This document shows positions 43,589-56,600 of a DNA stretch of 64,000 nucleotides, piece by piece (the first letter of the stretch is position 1; the number at the start of each line of letters is the position of its first letter). Under the pieces are notes generated by a model. The model was not told where the DNA came from, ran no database searches, and saw only the letters and a list, made by a program, of their open reading frames with translations. The stretch is from Gaeumannomyces sp. JS-464. Lineage: Eukaryota; Ascomycota; Sordariomycetes; Magnaporthales; Magnaporthaceae. A program made the position numbers and the translations under genes. Location: positions 1,488,001 to 1,552,000 of the forward strand of contig NGZR01000002.1 of the NCBI GenBank assembly GCA_002197995.1, in the 5' to 3' direction.

Positions 43589-45063
43589 ATGGCTTTTATC
43601 GCAAAAAAGAACGACGAGTTCCGCGCGCGGTTTTTCGACCTTAACGACGATAAGCTGGCCGTTATTAATGGGTTTATACAGCAAAATTTCCAGGCTGCTT
43701 CGCGCAGTGGCCCTAAAAATATCGTGGTTTACAATCCCGCTGTCCGCCTTTTCGGCTTGTGCCTATTTGTTTAGGATAGCGTGCTTGCGCTGCCTTTATA
43801 CCCTGTCGATATCACTCGGGATTTCGCTAAACTTTTCCTAAATGTCGATCGCCTAAACGATTTACGAAAGCGCCTCGCCTTGCGTTTGCTTGCGGAAGAG
43901 GATCGTCGGCGGGTTCGAGCCGTCCCCGCGCTGGATATTCCTTTTAACTAAGCCCGACGCGATTTTTTTTATAAGAACTGCTATGTGGCGGACCTTTTTC
44001 GTGGTGGTTATTATGCCGATTGTAACCGAGTTTGCAAACCGGGTTACACCTAAGCTGGCCGGTATTACCGCTACGTTTTCCGGGGTTGGATATGCCGCCC
44101 TTTGCCCCGCGTTTATCCCTTTAACACGGACCGGGCTTTTATGGAAATGGTGTATTTCGTTTATAGCGGCAGGCCGGTTGCCACGATTAGTTTTGTCCGG
44201 AACTAGGCCGTTTTTAACCTCCTTTTTTGGGAAAATTGGCATGGCGCTTCGGTTACCACCCATTTCGACGCTTGACATGGTTTTGGGTACGCTGGTTACG
44301 ATGGCGGTTAGTTAAGGTTTGGTAAAGCCGAATTTATCCGGTTTGCAAAGGAGGATCGGGACTGGCTCCGTGCTTAGGATTTCGACCATTTCGAATACTT
44401 CGTTCCCCGGCCTTTTTAAATCCTTTAGGCGGTCCGGTGCGCGAACCTAATTTCCCAAAAAGCAAAGTCCCGCAACTATCACCATGTTTTCCGTCGTTTT
44501 GCGATTTTCGCGGAGCTCGGCCAAGTTAACGAGTGGCTGGCCGACTTGGACCTGCCCCTTTTCCAGCGGCGCCGTTCGATCAGTTTCGCTGCCAACAACG
44601 AGGATCGGCTGGTGCCCTTTTGGAAAATCCACTTTTAACCCCGCGGCCTCCAGTTTAACTCCCGCGATATCCCGGCCCGGCGCCTTTAGGTGGAGGTCGC
44701 GAATTCCCAAGGCGATTCCGACGAGGGCTCCGTCATCGACTCGAAGGGCGACTCGGATAAGGAATGGGGTTAAAATGGTCCTTTTACTCGTGTGGATCGC
44801 ACGGACGAGTGGGGTTAGCGGTATAGTATATGGTTCGTCCTAACGGATATGTGGCACGATCGGTGCCCGTAAACGAGTTTTTTCCAACTGGGGTGATTTT
44901 TAGGGAGGACTTTTTCGACGATAAAAATAAAAACGATAAGGACGATAAGGATAAAAACGATAAGGACGATAACGACGATGGCGAGGAGGATAGTGGGGGC
45001 GAAGGTAACGAGGAGGATGGGTGGGAGATTAAGAGTGATGGAAATTCTTCCACCGTCGAGTAA
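43589..45063 (+). pseudogene. Antisense accessory ORF of Ty3/gypsy element B (Cys-motif protein)
   Basis: ATG at 43589 (MAFIAKKNDEFRARFF), then LRKRLALRLLAEEDRRRVRAVPALDIPF, a CYVADLFRGG block (near 43980) and RGWICRPLPRVYPF (near 44085), then LLFWENWHGASVTTHFDA (near 44225). A further block, ELGQVNEWLADLDLPLFQRR, lies near 44517-44575, and an Asp/Lys/Glu-rich acidic tail ends at the stop 45061-45063. Order and spacing match 4690-6060. Several of the Cys seen in copy A are Tyr or absent here, which fits RIP. It ends 61 bp from the end of pol on the opposite strand. Confidence 0.72.
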
Positions 45064-45124
45064 AAATGGGCAATTTTAACATCCCTGGTTATATTTTATC
45101 CTTTGCTTATTCCGAGCCTTTACT

Positions 45125-46600
45125 TTACTTTCCACTCCTTTCGAGCTTTGGGGTTGGGTTATCCCACTTGCGGTGCGTTTCGCGTTCCCTTTTTAAATAG
45201 CTTTTAACCAATTTCTGCGCGTTATTTAAATGCTTTTTAAAATCCCATATGTTATACTCGGTTAGCCATTTTGCCCATTTTACCAAAAAAAACGTAATCC
45301 GTTTTGCTTTTACATATTTACCACGTTTTCTACCTCCCACTCCTTAACTTCCTCTTCCAAGTTTGGAAGGGCGGAATTGGAAACCCGAGGTTTGGAATCG
45401 TTCCACGGCTTTAGCAAAGTAACGGAAAAAACGTCGTGTAATTGGCTGTACCTAATGGGCAGCTGGGCTTTATAAGCGGAGTTTCCTACCCTTTCCATAA
45501 CAGGAATTCGAATGTAAGCGGGTGCGAGCTTCCGCTTTCCTGCTTTAAACCTAAAGTTTTAAGTGGACAACTTAATAATTTGCCCTTTTTGGTATTTTTG
45601 GAGCTGCCGTTTCTGGTTGTAATACCGGCGTTAAGCTTTTACTGCTCGGGCATAATTTGCCCTTATGTCGGCTTTAACTCGACGGATATGGTACAGCCTT
45701 TCCAGCACTTTTTAAACCTTGGTTTTTTTCGGATTTGTTATCACTTCGCACATGCGCGGGTTAAATCCATAAAAAGCCTCGAAAGGGCTTACTTTAATGG
45801 TTTCGTGCTTGGGATTATTATACGCGAACTCGGCCTTATGCAGCACTGCTGCCCATCCAAACCTTTTTCGGTTAATGGACGTCCGCAAGTAATGCGCTAG
45901 CGTTTAATGGGTGCGCTCGGTTTAGCCATCGGTTTAGGGATGGAACGCGGTGGATAGTCGACGAGCGAATTAAAATGCTTTCCGGTACTTTATTTAAAAG
46001 TGGCTAGTTAATAGTAAATCTTTGTTACTTACTATGCCTTCGGGGGTGCCGAATCGACATTCGATATGGTACCACAATAGTTGGGCTAAAAAAGGTGCCG
46101 AAATCGTTTTTTAAATAGGGATAAATTTGGCGTATTTAGTAAAGCGGTTTACCACCACAAATATGGCATTATATATTTGGCTTGTAAACGTTGGACATTT
46201 TGGCAGCCCAGTAATAAAATCCAAACTGATTTCCTAAAAAGGATGCTCGGGTAAAAGCAGCGGCTAAAGTTTATTATAGGGCTTGTGTTATAGCACTTTC
46301 GCTCCTTAGCATGCTTAACAGGAGCGGACATACTCCCCGACGTTTTTATTTACATTTTCCTAGTGAAACTTGCGTTTAATTAGTTCCACGGTTTTGTGTA
46401 TTCCGAAATGTCCTACCCGGGGGTCGTTATAATGTTACGCTATAATCTGGGTACAAAGTGCCCCTTAAGCGGGAACAAACTTCATCTTAACGCCACACCG
46501 AAGTAAAAATAAAGTACTATCACGTTAGCATACGACCTCCATTTAGCTTGCACCGCGACGCCGCTTAAAAGGCAAAACAAAGGTAACCCGTTACCGCCAC
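45125..46600 (-). pseudogene. pol: Ty3/gypsy pol B fragment: integrase and chromodomain
   Basis: The integrase core block with TDG-x-TER retains the catalytic Glu (near 45920), unlike element A. LPIRYSQLHDVFSVTLLKPW (near 45410-45470) precedes the chromodomain (WEVENVV; FLVKWAKW; YNIWDFKKHLNNAQKLVKSY). The stop is at 45125-45127. Many TAA stops sit at expected Gln codons (for example HP-stop-TDG). Confidence 0.85.
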
Positions 46601-46869
46601 CGCTGTTTTCACTTCCACGACTTGATTTTCGGCTCCGCTTTTTACTGTCGCCATCCAAACTTTTCGATAAAGGTTGGCGCAGCTTCGGTTGTGTTACTTG
46701 GTTTTGATTTTCGCAGCGAGCTAGGCGCTCCCGTTACGGCATTCGGATATTTCGAATGTCGTTTCCCCAACTTACTCCCTTTAACCTGGCTTTGCAAATA
46801 CGTTACGATTATATTAACGCAATATGGCAAAAACTAACCAGTAAATCACGATGGCATTAATATAACCAC

Positions 46870-47010
46870 TAAGCCCACGCCCAAAGCTACGAAGCTTACA
46901 CCCGAGCCTACGCCCGAAACCACGGCGTTTATACCCGAGCTTACGCCCGAAACCATAAAACCCACGCCCGAAACATAACGCTTACGCCCGAAACCTCGAC
47001 GCTTACTTTA
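46870..47010. repeat. ACGCCCGAAAC minisatellite
   Basis: Units of about 18-24 bp around CTTACGCCCGAAACC repeat six or seven times. On the plus strand they read Lys/Leu-Thr-Pro-Glu-Thr-type repeats. I cannot assign a gene to it. Confidence 0.7.
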
Positions 47011-47548
47011 TTGCTGTTAACGCCGAGCCTGGACAATATACGGATTAAGCCCGATACTACCAAGGTCGCGAATTACCCATACGGAATTAACACGGCCATT
47101 AAATCTTATTCCGTCGGCGACAGGTTATAGGGTAAGCAAAAACTATGTTTAAAACTAAGCGATTAAAGGCGGGGAGATTAAACGGCATAATGCAACAGTA
47201 AAACCAGCTAAAGGAACTCGTTTACCTATCCGGCGTAAATATTGTTTAACACTAGTCCATTTGCGCGAAAATAAAGGCTTTATGTTGGTAGGAATGTTAC
47301 TCCTGTTAAAGGCCCGGAGCTTTCCTATAGTAACGCATAAAGATTTATAAATTTGGTACTGGTTCCTGTATTATGCATGTTTATGTAGGAATTTAATTAC
47401 AGGAAGGGGATTACAAAATCCCCTTTTATAAGCTCGTGGGAGCGCACGGCCCGTGGGCCTGCGGCTCCACAAAGCGTGGGCCCTTTTTAAATGCACGCGC
47501 TAAATTACGTGGATTAACACTTTACTTTAAACCAAATCCGACATAAAA
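47011..47548. other. Spacer
   Basis: Nothing recognised before the hairpin motif at 47549. Confidence 0.35.
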
Positions 47549-47594
47549 GACGCAAACCGCAAACGGTTCGCCCAAAAAAGCCTTAAAGAACGAA
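47549..47594 (+). repeat. 45-bp dispersed hairpin motif, copy 1
   Basis: An ACGCAAACCGC arm followed by ACGGTTCGCCC and an A-rich GCCTTAAAGAACGAA end. The other three copies start at 57669, 57913 and 60435. It lies 7 bp before the ATG at 47602. Confidence 0.8.
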
Positions 47595-47601
47595 ATTAGA
47601 T

Positions 47602-48459
47602 ATGGAATTTTTAAAAAGCGCTGGAGTTATTCGCATATGCAAAACCTTTTTTATTTGCAAAATTTGCATATGGAGGTTCGGTAATAGCGGCAGCAAGGCT
47701 AGGATTAGTGGGTGGTTAGTGGCTTACCTTACCATTTTAACTTACCGGACCAAGTTACACGATGCTAGTATGCTAAAAACGATTATAAAAGGGATAAAAC
47801 CACAACGCGCCATTCGAACTTACATTTAAAACAAAAATGCAAAAACATCCGGTTTAATATATTTAAGGACAAGAAAACACAGTTTTTTTCACTTACATTA
47901 TCGCGAAACCATAGCGACGCGTCGGGTGCGGTTTAAATTCTACTGCGACGGCGCCCCGGACAGCTTAAAGTTTACTTATAAGGTTCCAAAGGACCTCGTT
48001 ACGACCCGAGCTTAAGCCTAACAAAATGTTAAGTACCAGGGTCGGTTTAAAAGCGCGCTGGTGCCTATTATGAAAAAGCACGAAGCGACCTGCCGAGCAA
48101 CTTCCAGTTCGTTTTGCGGAATTTGCGGCTCGCTTATTGCGACCGTTTTGCAAACGCCCATATCTTTCCTTAACAAAGCGAAGGATCCCTTCGTGGGGGT
48201 GCTTGTTAGCGGCTTATGTGGGAAAGGCGAATGCGAATTTTAAACGCGACGCGACGTTTAGGAGGAAATGTTCGAAGTTAATGCAAAAGGCCAAACGTGC
48301 GTGGAAATTACGACTTGTAAAGTATGTGGAAAGACGGAAGGGATAATAAGGTGCGGGCGGTGCAAAGTTATAACATATTGTGGGAAAAAGCACCAAAAGC
48401 AAAACTGGAAGATATATAAGAGAATATGTACGCTTAAAAGCGAGGAAAGTGTTTTGTAA
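47602..48459 (+). pseudogene. MYND zinc-finger protein, C-terminal part readable
   Basis: After a poor N-terminus, RVRFKFYCDGAPDSLKFTYK (near 47920-47980) and KKHEATCRATSSSFCGICGS (near 48070-48130) lead to a C-terminal MYND finger: CKVCGKTEGIIRCGRCKV, then YCGKKHQKQNW and a final KRICTL, ending at the stop 48457-48459. The Cys/His ligands of the finger are all readable. MYND fingers bind proline-rich partners. Frame changes near 48000 and 48240 and stops break the gene. Hairpin motif copy 1 precedes it. Confidence 0.72.
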
Positions 48460-48568
48460 AAGGTGGATGCTTTGGGAAAGGCAGGGCTTTAACCGGCTGG
48501 TATGAAATAAGGGTTAAAACAAACCGATAGTGCTTATAATTGGAGGGCGACGTATTAAGGTTATTAAG

Positions 48569-48594
48569 TTTTTTTTTTTTTTTTTTTTTTTTTT
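48569..48594. repeat. Poly(T) tract, 26 nt
   Basis: On the minus strand this is an A tract about 45 nt after the stop of the accessory gene that ends near 48640. A matching tract follows the second copy of that gene (60774-60797). Confidence 0.85.
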
Positions 48595-48639
48595 GGTTTA
48601 AGGAAAGAAGTGAGATTGTTATATACATATTCGCTCGCT

Positions 48640-49740
48640 TAAATTACGTTTGTAACCTTTTTGGGGGATAACGGTTACGATGCGGGCGAAAGTCGCCATT
48701 AAAGTCCGTAAAAGGGACTAACGTAAAAAAGGATTTTGCAGGGTTAGTCGCGGTTAAAGGAGAAGGAGGGTTAGGTAAGGACTCCGTAACATCCTGTACG
48801 TGCGGCAGGCCAAAACGAGATCTTGTCGGATTCCGCGAAGATGGGTCCTCGTTAAGCGGGTTTGCAACCTTACTAGCGGGCTTTAATGGACGAGGTTTTT
48901 TCGAGGGCGTAAACGGAGTTGCTCGACCTTTTTAGCGGGCAAATCGCTTGGAAAGCGGAGTCGCAGTCGAGGCCGGCGTGGCTGGGGTTAAGGTAGCCGA
49001 AGTAGGCTTTGGTAAGTAAGCCAGATCGAAAACGCGGAAAGCGAGCTGGTTCGTGTTTGTGGTGCGGCCAGCCACTTTGGCAGTGATGCTAAGCAAATCT
49101 CCCGTTGGAGGGATTTTAACCTTTTCCCAACGCTTCGTGTTTTGCAGGAAGCAGGCGACCGAAAAGGGAATCGGCGCAGCTTTTAAAATGTCGTAAACGG
49201 ACGTTTCGAGGGTGAAGCGGCGGGGTTCCGAAGGATCCGGGGGATTGTCGGAGCGAGCCGACACAAAGCCGATAATGGTTACCATCGGGCACCATTTTTC
49301 AGGCAAGTAACGGCGGTACTCGTCGAAGTTGGATACTTCTTTTGGGTGCCTAAACAGGTTAGCCGGGGCGAGGCCGGGTGTGGGCGCAGGATATACCTCA
49401 TTAAGTTAAGGGCTTGGACGTTGATTTCCAGGGCGCCGTTTGCAAACAAGGGGGCGGAAAAGCGGCCGTCGGCGTAAAAAAAGGTGTTAAGAATGTAAAG
49501 GCTCCGCTTTTCTTACGTTAAATAGGTATAAATGCGCGTGCGAATGGGTTTAACGTCGATTTAAAAACTATAAAAACCGTCCTTTTCGGAAACGTTAATC
49601 TCGGCCTGGATTTCCACGTAATTAGGTGTGTTTTCCCGGTTCGGATTATTTGTAATGTTATTTATAAAGTTTCGCAAGTGGATAGTATTTAAAAACGTGG
49701 ATTGCCGGGATATGTTAATAAAAGTTAAAGGCTGTAAGAA
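48640..49740 (-). pseudogene. Helitron-associated accessory protein, copy 1 (possibly OB-fold)
   Basis: Homologous to 60960-62010. Shared blocks: NTFFYADGRFS (near 49470), NGALEINVQALNLMR (near 49410-49450), WCPMVTIIGFV (near 49270), RRFTLETSVYD-LKAAP-FSVACFLQNTKRWEKV (49130-49225), then AKVAGRTTNTNQLAFRVFDLAYLPKP, and a Pro/Thr-rich tail ending FRPHRNRYPPK. The beta-rich pattern could be an OB-fold (RPA-like), since RPA-like genes are known in Helitrons, but I cannot confirm it. It is head-to-head with the Rep-helicase relic. Confidence 0.5.
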
Positions 49741-50639
49741 TGTATGGTAGGTAGTGATAAAATGGGAGGTAAACTAAATGAATAAAGCGGATTCGGGATA
49801 AAGGGGTTGCTTATTTAATTTTATAGCTATTTGGGAGTTTTAGCCAGCATTGCTTATCGTTGAAAAATAAATGTAAAAAGGGACCATTAGGTATAACCGT
49901 TTGTGTTTTACGGCTGGATGTTCGAGTTGCAAGTTATGTGGTCCGTTAATTTGTTAAGCGTATAAGAGAATCGAAACGGCTTACGCAATAGCTATCCGAA
50001 GCTAGCCGCGGTAAGCTAAGGGCGAGCCAGGGGTAAGCCAAGGGTTAGGTTAGCTAAGGTTAATTAAAGCTAATTATGGCCTTTTAATTATATAGCTTTC
50101 CATACCTTAATTATATGGCCTTAATTTTAATCGTGTGGTTTCGTCCGGCGGCAAAGCCGGTAAAAGGTTTATGGTGAAAAAGATGGTTAAGTTGCTAGGG
50201 TTCGAAGCTAGTAGCAGTGTGCTAAAAGAGCTAATTAGCGCTAAGGTACATACCAAAGGCAGGGGTGACAGTACGGAATTAAATGTGGGATTTAGGAAAC
50301 TGGGATCGGGTAATCGTTAATGTATTAAACTTTATGTCGAGGCCGTGGAGCGTGTAGGAAAGGGTTCCGAGCGCTTAGGTGGAAAGGGGCGTCGGTGTTA
50401 AGCAAAGGCATGGACGGAGGGAGGAATGCCATATGGAGGGATAAAGGCAGCAAGTAAAAAAGTGCAAGGAGATGGAAAAGGCCGGAAAAGTAACTCCGGG
50501 GGGCGGACGAAACGGGGGTGTAGCATTATAATGGCATCGGCTTAGGATTAAAAATCGTTTTGGAACGAAATAATGGACGTAAATACTCCCAGTAAGAATA
50601 ATTTAAAGTCGATATAAACGGAGCCGGCCGAAACTCCCA
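49741..50639. other. Divergent spacer between accessory gene and Rep-helicase
   Basis: It holds short imperfect repeats (GCTAAGGGCGAGCCAGGGGTAAGCC-like, near 50010-50050, and TTAATTATATGGCC near 50085-50130). An ORF at 50135-50320 is open but unassigned. The arrangement suggests a shared promoter region. Confidence 0.35.
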
Positions 50640-53600
50640 GGTTTTGCCTGATTTCCTTCATCGTTTAAACAAGCGGAACGCAAAAACGTGGCACTGGCGG
50701 GTTTGGGGATCCAAACATTAACCGACGTATTCGAAGTCGCACACAGTAATAACGAGCGGAAAGGCTTGCGACATTTCGGCGCTTGCAGGATTAGGGATCC
50801 GCACATTAACCGACGTTTTCGAAGCATTCCAAAAGAGAGTACGAACGGGCAAGGGCAAAGGGGGGGTTTCGGCGACGGTGGGCTCGGAAGCCGGGAGGCT
50901 TTTCGTTAAGGGAAACGCCGACCGCGGACCAGAACAGCCGGGCGGTAAAAGACCGGCGTAAAGGATTTATAAAACCCCTACCTTTAAAAACGGTATCCCG
51001 TATTTAGGGCGGAAATAAGGTCGAATATTACCAGTGGGCGTGTAAAGAACTAAGTTTTTGCAACAAACTTTGCACAGCGGCTCGCGAGGTAAAAGATTGG
51101 GATAAAGCTACAATAAAGTTAAACAGGTTAATTTACAAACGAGCCCAGCAAGTCGAACGACGCGAGGTTAAGGAATCGGTCGACCCTATTAAGCCGGATA
51201 ATTTAATGAATTTAAAGGCCTGGTTTTATAAAAATCCATACGTTAAAAAAAACGACCGCGAAGGAGTTGCTTTGCTTTTTAAAAAGCTGGCCGTTGCGGA
51301 TTTGCCAGCCGGTTTCGGCTTCGACAAATTCGGGCTTGTGGTGCGAAAGGACGGGAGCAATCAGGGAGCGAAAACGTGGCGCGCGCTGAATTAAATATCC
51401 GGACGTCCGCTAACATCTTCGAAAAGAGCCAAAGGCAGCATAAAGCGGCTAGGACAAAGAGGCAAGCCCGGCAAAGGATTGCAGGGACGACACCGGAGCC
51501 TCCGTCCCGCGCCGGCGAGGCCGGGGGTGTGGCGGAATTGGAAACCCGTGCTCCTCCCGAGGGGGCGGGGCCGAATCGTCCGGAAGGACGGAAAAGAGCG
51601 GGTTCTCGCAGCGCAAATTAACCAGCGCCAAAGCGAACGAGGACGGCAGTCCCGCGAGAAAGGGCGAGGAAGAACAGGCAAGGGATCTCGCGAGCGTTTT
51701 GGGCGCCCTTAACGAAAAGTTCGCGGAAAAGGAGCGGCTTTCGCGCGGGTAGGAATGGTGTGCGCTTGTGCCGCACGAAAGGAAGGTAAAGACGGTTTAG
51801 GACTTTTATAAGGCGTTTTATAACACGAGAACGTTGCCGATCCTCATTTGCATGTTTTATTATCGCAAGTATAGCAGGTTCGAGCTGGAAAAGGTGGATT
51901 GGGATTGGTGGGCGGCAAGTCCGGTCGAAAAGCATAACGACTCGCCCTTTAAATGCCTCCGGTGTTTCCCGACAGGGGAAAAAATTTACGGGTGTGGGGA
52001 TTGCGTTCGGCACCTAGCCAAGGGCGCTTTATTTCCAGCAGCGCAGTTGCACACCCGGTTGGGGTGCGAACACATGTTCCCGAACGAGCTAAAAAGTTTT
52101 ACGCCGGTTAAGGAAAAGCTTATCGCGTTAAACTCTTGTTACGGCTTTATTACCAAGTATAGCATCCTATAGGGACCCGGCAAAATGCGAAATATCCGAG
52201 GCACGTTAAAGGGCATATTACCGTATTCCCTAATAACGTGCAAAAGCTCGCAGTAAAAGTCCTACCGCATCCGCTATTTAAAGTTATGGATAATATCCAT
52301 ATGTTATAGCAAGGCCCGGAAAAACCAGTGCCGAGTGATTTTTCGATATTGCTATCGGTACGGCGCCTGTTGTTAAAAGGGCATTGCGGTAGCTAAAAAG
52401 GCATAACCCCTTATATGCTAACGTCGATATTAACACAGCGGAAATGGATAGCTGGGAAGCCCCGCCGTATGGTGTGCCGTCCCAAATTTACGACCGATTG
52501 GAACGGAACGAGCTTTCGGTAAAAGAAGAAACGCAAACTGCGCACATCGTCCCGCCGACTAAGCGTGGCTTTAACGACCCGGGCCCGGTAAACATCCGGG
52601 AAATTATAGCATTACTGGGCGAGGAGCGGGCAGGTTTGGGGACGCAGCCGGGAACGATCCCGCCCCCGTGGAAAAAGTGGCCGGTAGGTTTAATAACAGT
52701 TATAATTAAGTGCACGAGATTGCATCGTCCGGCATGTTTAATTTGGACTGCCGGCCAAACATCGCGGATATAAAGAAATTGCGGTATTTTTTAAGGTCCG
52801 CGGGCGAAGGTGCTTACGAGGAGCAAACGCGAGGAGCCGCCTGGACAGGGTCGGCCGAGGTGCGGCGCGGGCGCGCGGCCGAGCCGTATATCGTTGTTTC
52901 CCGGGGTTAAAACTTTGCAAATTCTTTTAATCCGTGGTTTTTAGCAAAAGCATTCCCTAGTTTGTTTCCGCTTGGCAAAGGCGGTCCTCGGCAAGCCGAG
53001 GAATGCGTCGTGGGTGCGGAAGGGGAAACGACCCGCATTACCGACGCGGAAGCCGCGGCGTAACGCCTTTTATCGTCACGGAACATAACTTTGAAGGCTT
53101 GGGCCAAACTGGTACTCCAGCGCCACGGCGGCCGGTTTGCAGCACATCCCGTATTCGCTTTTCTCGTTTTTAACATGGGGGTCCGGTCCAGGAACCGGCG
53201 CGTGAGCATGGCCAGCGTGCGGAAAAGCGATTTCCCAAACGTGGAGAGCACCATCCAAGCGCTAACGGCGGCGAGGCTTAAAAAGGCGAGGGTCGAACTA
53301 GAGGCCTTCGGGAAAACCAAAATGCAGGCGTTAATCGACTTTTAAAAAGCCTGTCGCTGTACGGCTATCGTTAGCCAATGTTAAGGGAAAGCCGCTTAAC
53401 CATAAAGCGGAAGATTAAGTTCCTTATAATCCGGTACGGCATCCCCGCAATATGGTTTACATTTAACCCTAACGATATTACGAACCCGATAAAGCTTAAG
53501 CTCGCGGCATATCGCACTCGCGAAACGGGCGAAACCGAGGAGTTTTTAAAAAGTTTTAATTAGGCATACAAAAGGGCGCGACTCGCGATATCGGACCCCC

Positions 53601-56600
53601 TTAGCTTTGCCATCTTTTTCCACCGGGAGATTTCCATATTTTTCGAATACTACGTGAGAATCGGGCAGGCTTCGGTTTTTGGTCGCGTTAGCTAGTACTA
53701 TAGCGCGGTAAAAACGAACGAAAGGGGTGCGCTCCACCTCCACGGCCTTTTTTGGCTGCAGGGAAACATGCAGCTAAGCACGCTTTTAAGTGATATTTAA
53801 ATGAATAACCAAGCCGCATACCGGGAACGGGTAGTCGAGTACGTAAACAGTGTTTTTACGGAGGTTCGTTTATTTGGTAATTGGGAGGTGGCAATACCGA
53901 TGGGATATGTGCTAACACGTTTAATAGGATCTCGATAAAAAGGCGTCCGCGGGAGTGCGAGCGGGCAGGTCGGTAACGTTCGACGTATCGTCGCTATTAA
54001 ACAATACGGCCCAATTCGCCGCATCGTTCGAGGAGGAAGCGAATTTCTGCGCCGGCGCTACATAGGTCCACATACACAGCCCCACATGCGTGAAATACTT
54101 TATCGGGAAGCAGCAAAAAAAGCAAAATCCCTACAAGTTCGGGGCGCTTTAAAAGGCGGTGGAAAAAACGTGCTTTACAAAAAACGGGCTGCTACGAATT
54201 CGACGTGGCCATAGCCTAATAAACCGCTAGAATAAGGCGATGGCCGTGGGGTTGCGACATAACCACGACATATCCTTTATCGTAACGAAATGCAAAAGTT
54301 TAGCGCTAATTTACTATGTAACCAATTATGCCACCAAGGTAAAGGATCCGGTATAAAAGCGCGTCGTGGCAGCCAAGGAATTAGTTCGGCTTTTGGACGA
54401 CGGGACGACGAGAAATTAGCCGAATAACGGGCGGGAAAACCGAACGCGGCAATTCCTCCTACGAGTCGCTAATAGGATTTTTACGGAGCGGGCATTATCG
54501 CAGGTTAAAGTGGTGGCCCATTTTTAAGGGTATGGTACGGAGTTTACGGGTAGCAACGCTTGGACGTTTTTAAACGTGTGTACCTTGTATTGGCACATTT
54601 TTCGGCGATAGCCGCTTTTACGGCGTGCAGTTGGCGGGGAGGACGTAAACGACCTTATGGGAAAGACGGTTTTGCTGGGAAAAGGCGGAAAGAGAATTTC
54701 CTTATTGCAGGCGTATTCGTATCGCGGTCGGCTTTTAAAAGGTTTCGCTTTTTACAATTACATATCGGTGGTAAAGCTAAAGCGGAAAGGGTAAAGTGTC
54801 GCTTAAGGATCGGTGGAACTTGATAGCCGCTAGCTTTTGTCGAGGTTGTGGGTTTAAACGTTGCGGCGGCCGGGATAGCAAGCGACTATTTGCTTCGATG
54901 GGTACCTTAGCATGGATTTTACCGAGGATAACGACTTTTACTATGGGAGGTATGTAATAACCGCCGCATAGCGACCCCGGTAAAGTGTGTAAACGAAGCC
55001 TAAAAAAATGAAAATCGCGAGAAAAGCTGAAAGTTAAAAGCTAACAAACGGCGTTACTGGTTTTAAAGCAGCAATGCAACACTTTGCCCTTTTCGTTCCG
55101 TAGCAGGCCTTCCTATCCGAAATATCCGGCGAAATAAACGATATTTGGGATAGGTAAAGGGCGTGTTTTCCCAAACGCATTTTATAGCTAATGGATAATA
55201 TCCAGCTATTACGGCGATTAGCCGAGGATGTGTCGCAGGATGGTAGGCAATGGGCGGTATTATTAAACGGGAGCGACCCAATCGTCGACGCAATCGAATG
55301 GGGCAATACCGTAAAGGACGACATACAAAGCGTGGGGTACCGGCCGGATAGGGTCGGGACGGCGACACGCTTAATAAACGTACTAAGAAACGCGATATCC
55401 GCGAGGGAAATTACGGCCGGTTCGAAGGAGATTTCCGCGATGGTAGAGAAAATGTACCGGTTTTAAGCGGCTGCTTTAAGCTCGGCGGAGGATTTTTATA
55501 GTGCAATCCTTTCCGAAGCCGGGATAAAAACCGTTAGCATTTTAAGGGGAACAGTTTCGGAAGCGGAAATCCTAAAGCAAAAGCAGTTGAAATTTATTAA
55601 GGCTTAGTAAACGGGCCTGTCCCGCGAGCGGGAAAAAGCGATACAAGGAATGCAAAGCAGGTTAGCGGATGGGCTGGCCATCCACGGAGCTATAGCGCAT
55701 AACGGGGACGACAACTCCGGCCAAAAGGACGACATTGTCGCGGATGCGGATTATATAACCACGTTTTAGGAGGTTAACCCGTCGATAAAAATCCGCCTCG
55801 GCCGGTTCACATCGTTTTCCGAAATCGGGAGGCAGGTGGCCGAATCCTTAACGCTTAACCGAAAATAAAACATTGCCTTTTAGTTAATTTGCCGCCAGCT
55901 TAACCGACTGCGTCGCGACGAAAGCGGTACCCGCCAGCTTTGCTTATTCGTTAAAGGCGAGGGCGGCACCGGGAAGTCGCGCGTCATCGCCGCCGTCGCC
56001 GAGTTGTTTACCCGTACGGCATAATGCCGTCGCCTTTTGGTAATAGCGACGTCCGGCACAGCCGCCGCGAATATTAACGGTATTACCATCCATTTTGCTT
56101 GCAAGTTTTCCAAAAACACGTCCACGAGAACAGGCCGCGCCGGAAAACTAAACGGTTTCACATCGTTTAACTTTGCATTTTTCCGTATTAACGGCTAAAC
56201 TAAAATGGATTGGCAGGAGAAATACGTCCTAATTATAAACGAGGTTAGCATGTTAAGCGTGCGGACGTTTTACGCCGTTAACGAACAGCTTTGCAAGCTT
56301 TAGGAATCCAGCCGGGATTTCGGCGGCATCCCGGTAGTCGTTTTTTGCGGGGACTTCCATTAGTTTCGTCCCGTGCAGGAAAGATCGATTCTCCTCGCCA
56401 GCTTAAATGTTCCGTGGGAAAAAAATAACCATTTCGGTCCGAAATAGCGGCGATAACACGACGTGGCTTACGCTTTATAAAGGAGGTTTACCACGGTGGT
56501 AATGCTAAAGGAGCAAGTTCGTGCCGCGTAAAACCCGCGATTACGGGGGCTGTTAACGCGCATTTGGCAGGGAATGCAAAACCGGTTAAACGTGGAGTTT

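Larger units (their letters stand above)
42666..46600 (-). mobile_element. Ty3/gypsy retrotransposon B, inverted and truncated
   Basis: In the element's own sense (minus) it keeps the integrase, chromodomain, extra antisense ORF, PPT and 3' LTR. It lacks everything upstream of the integrase zinc finger, so the right edge near 46600 is approximate. It is a diverged relative of element A, in opposite orientation about 36 kb away. Confidence 0.83.

Noticed and set aside
43890..44315. Plus-strand hydrophobic ORF in element B as a separate membrane protein
   Set aside because: It overlaps another frame of the accessory gene whose blocks match element A.
51391..52013. Long minus ORFs inside the Rep-helicase
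   Set aside because: They lie antisense to the Rep N-terminal region, which has a homologue at 62590-63230 on the plus strand.
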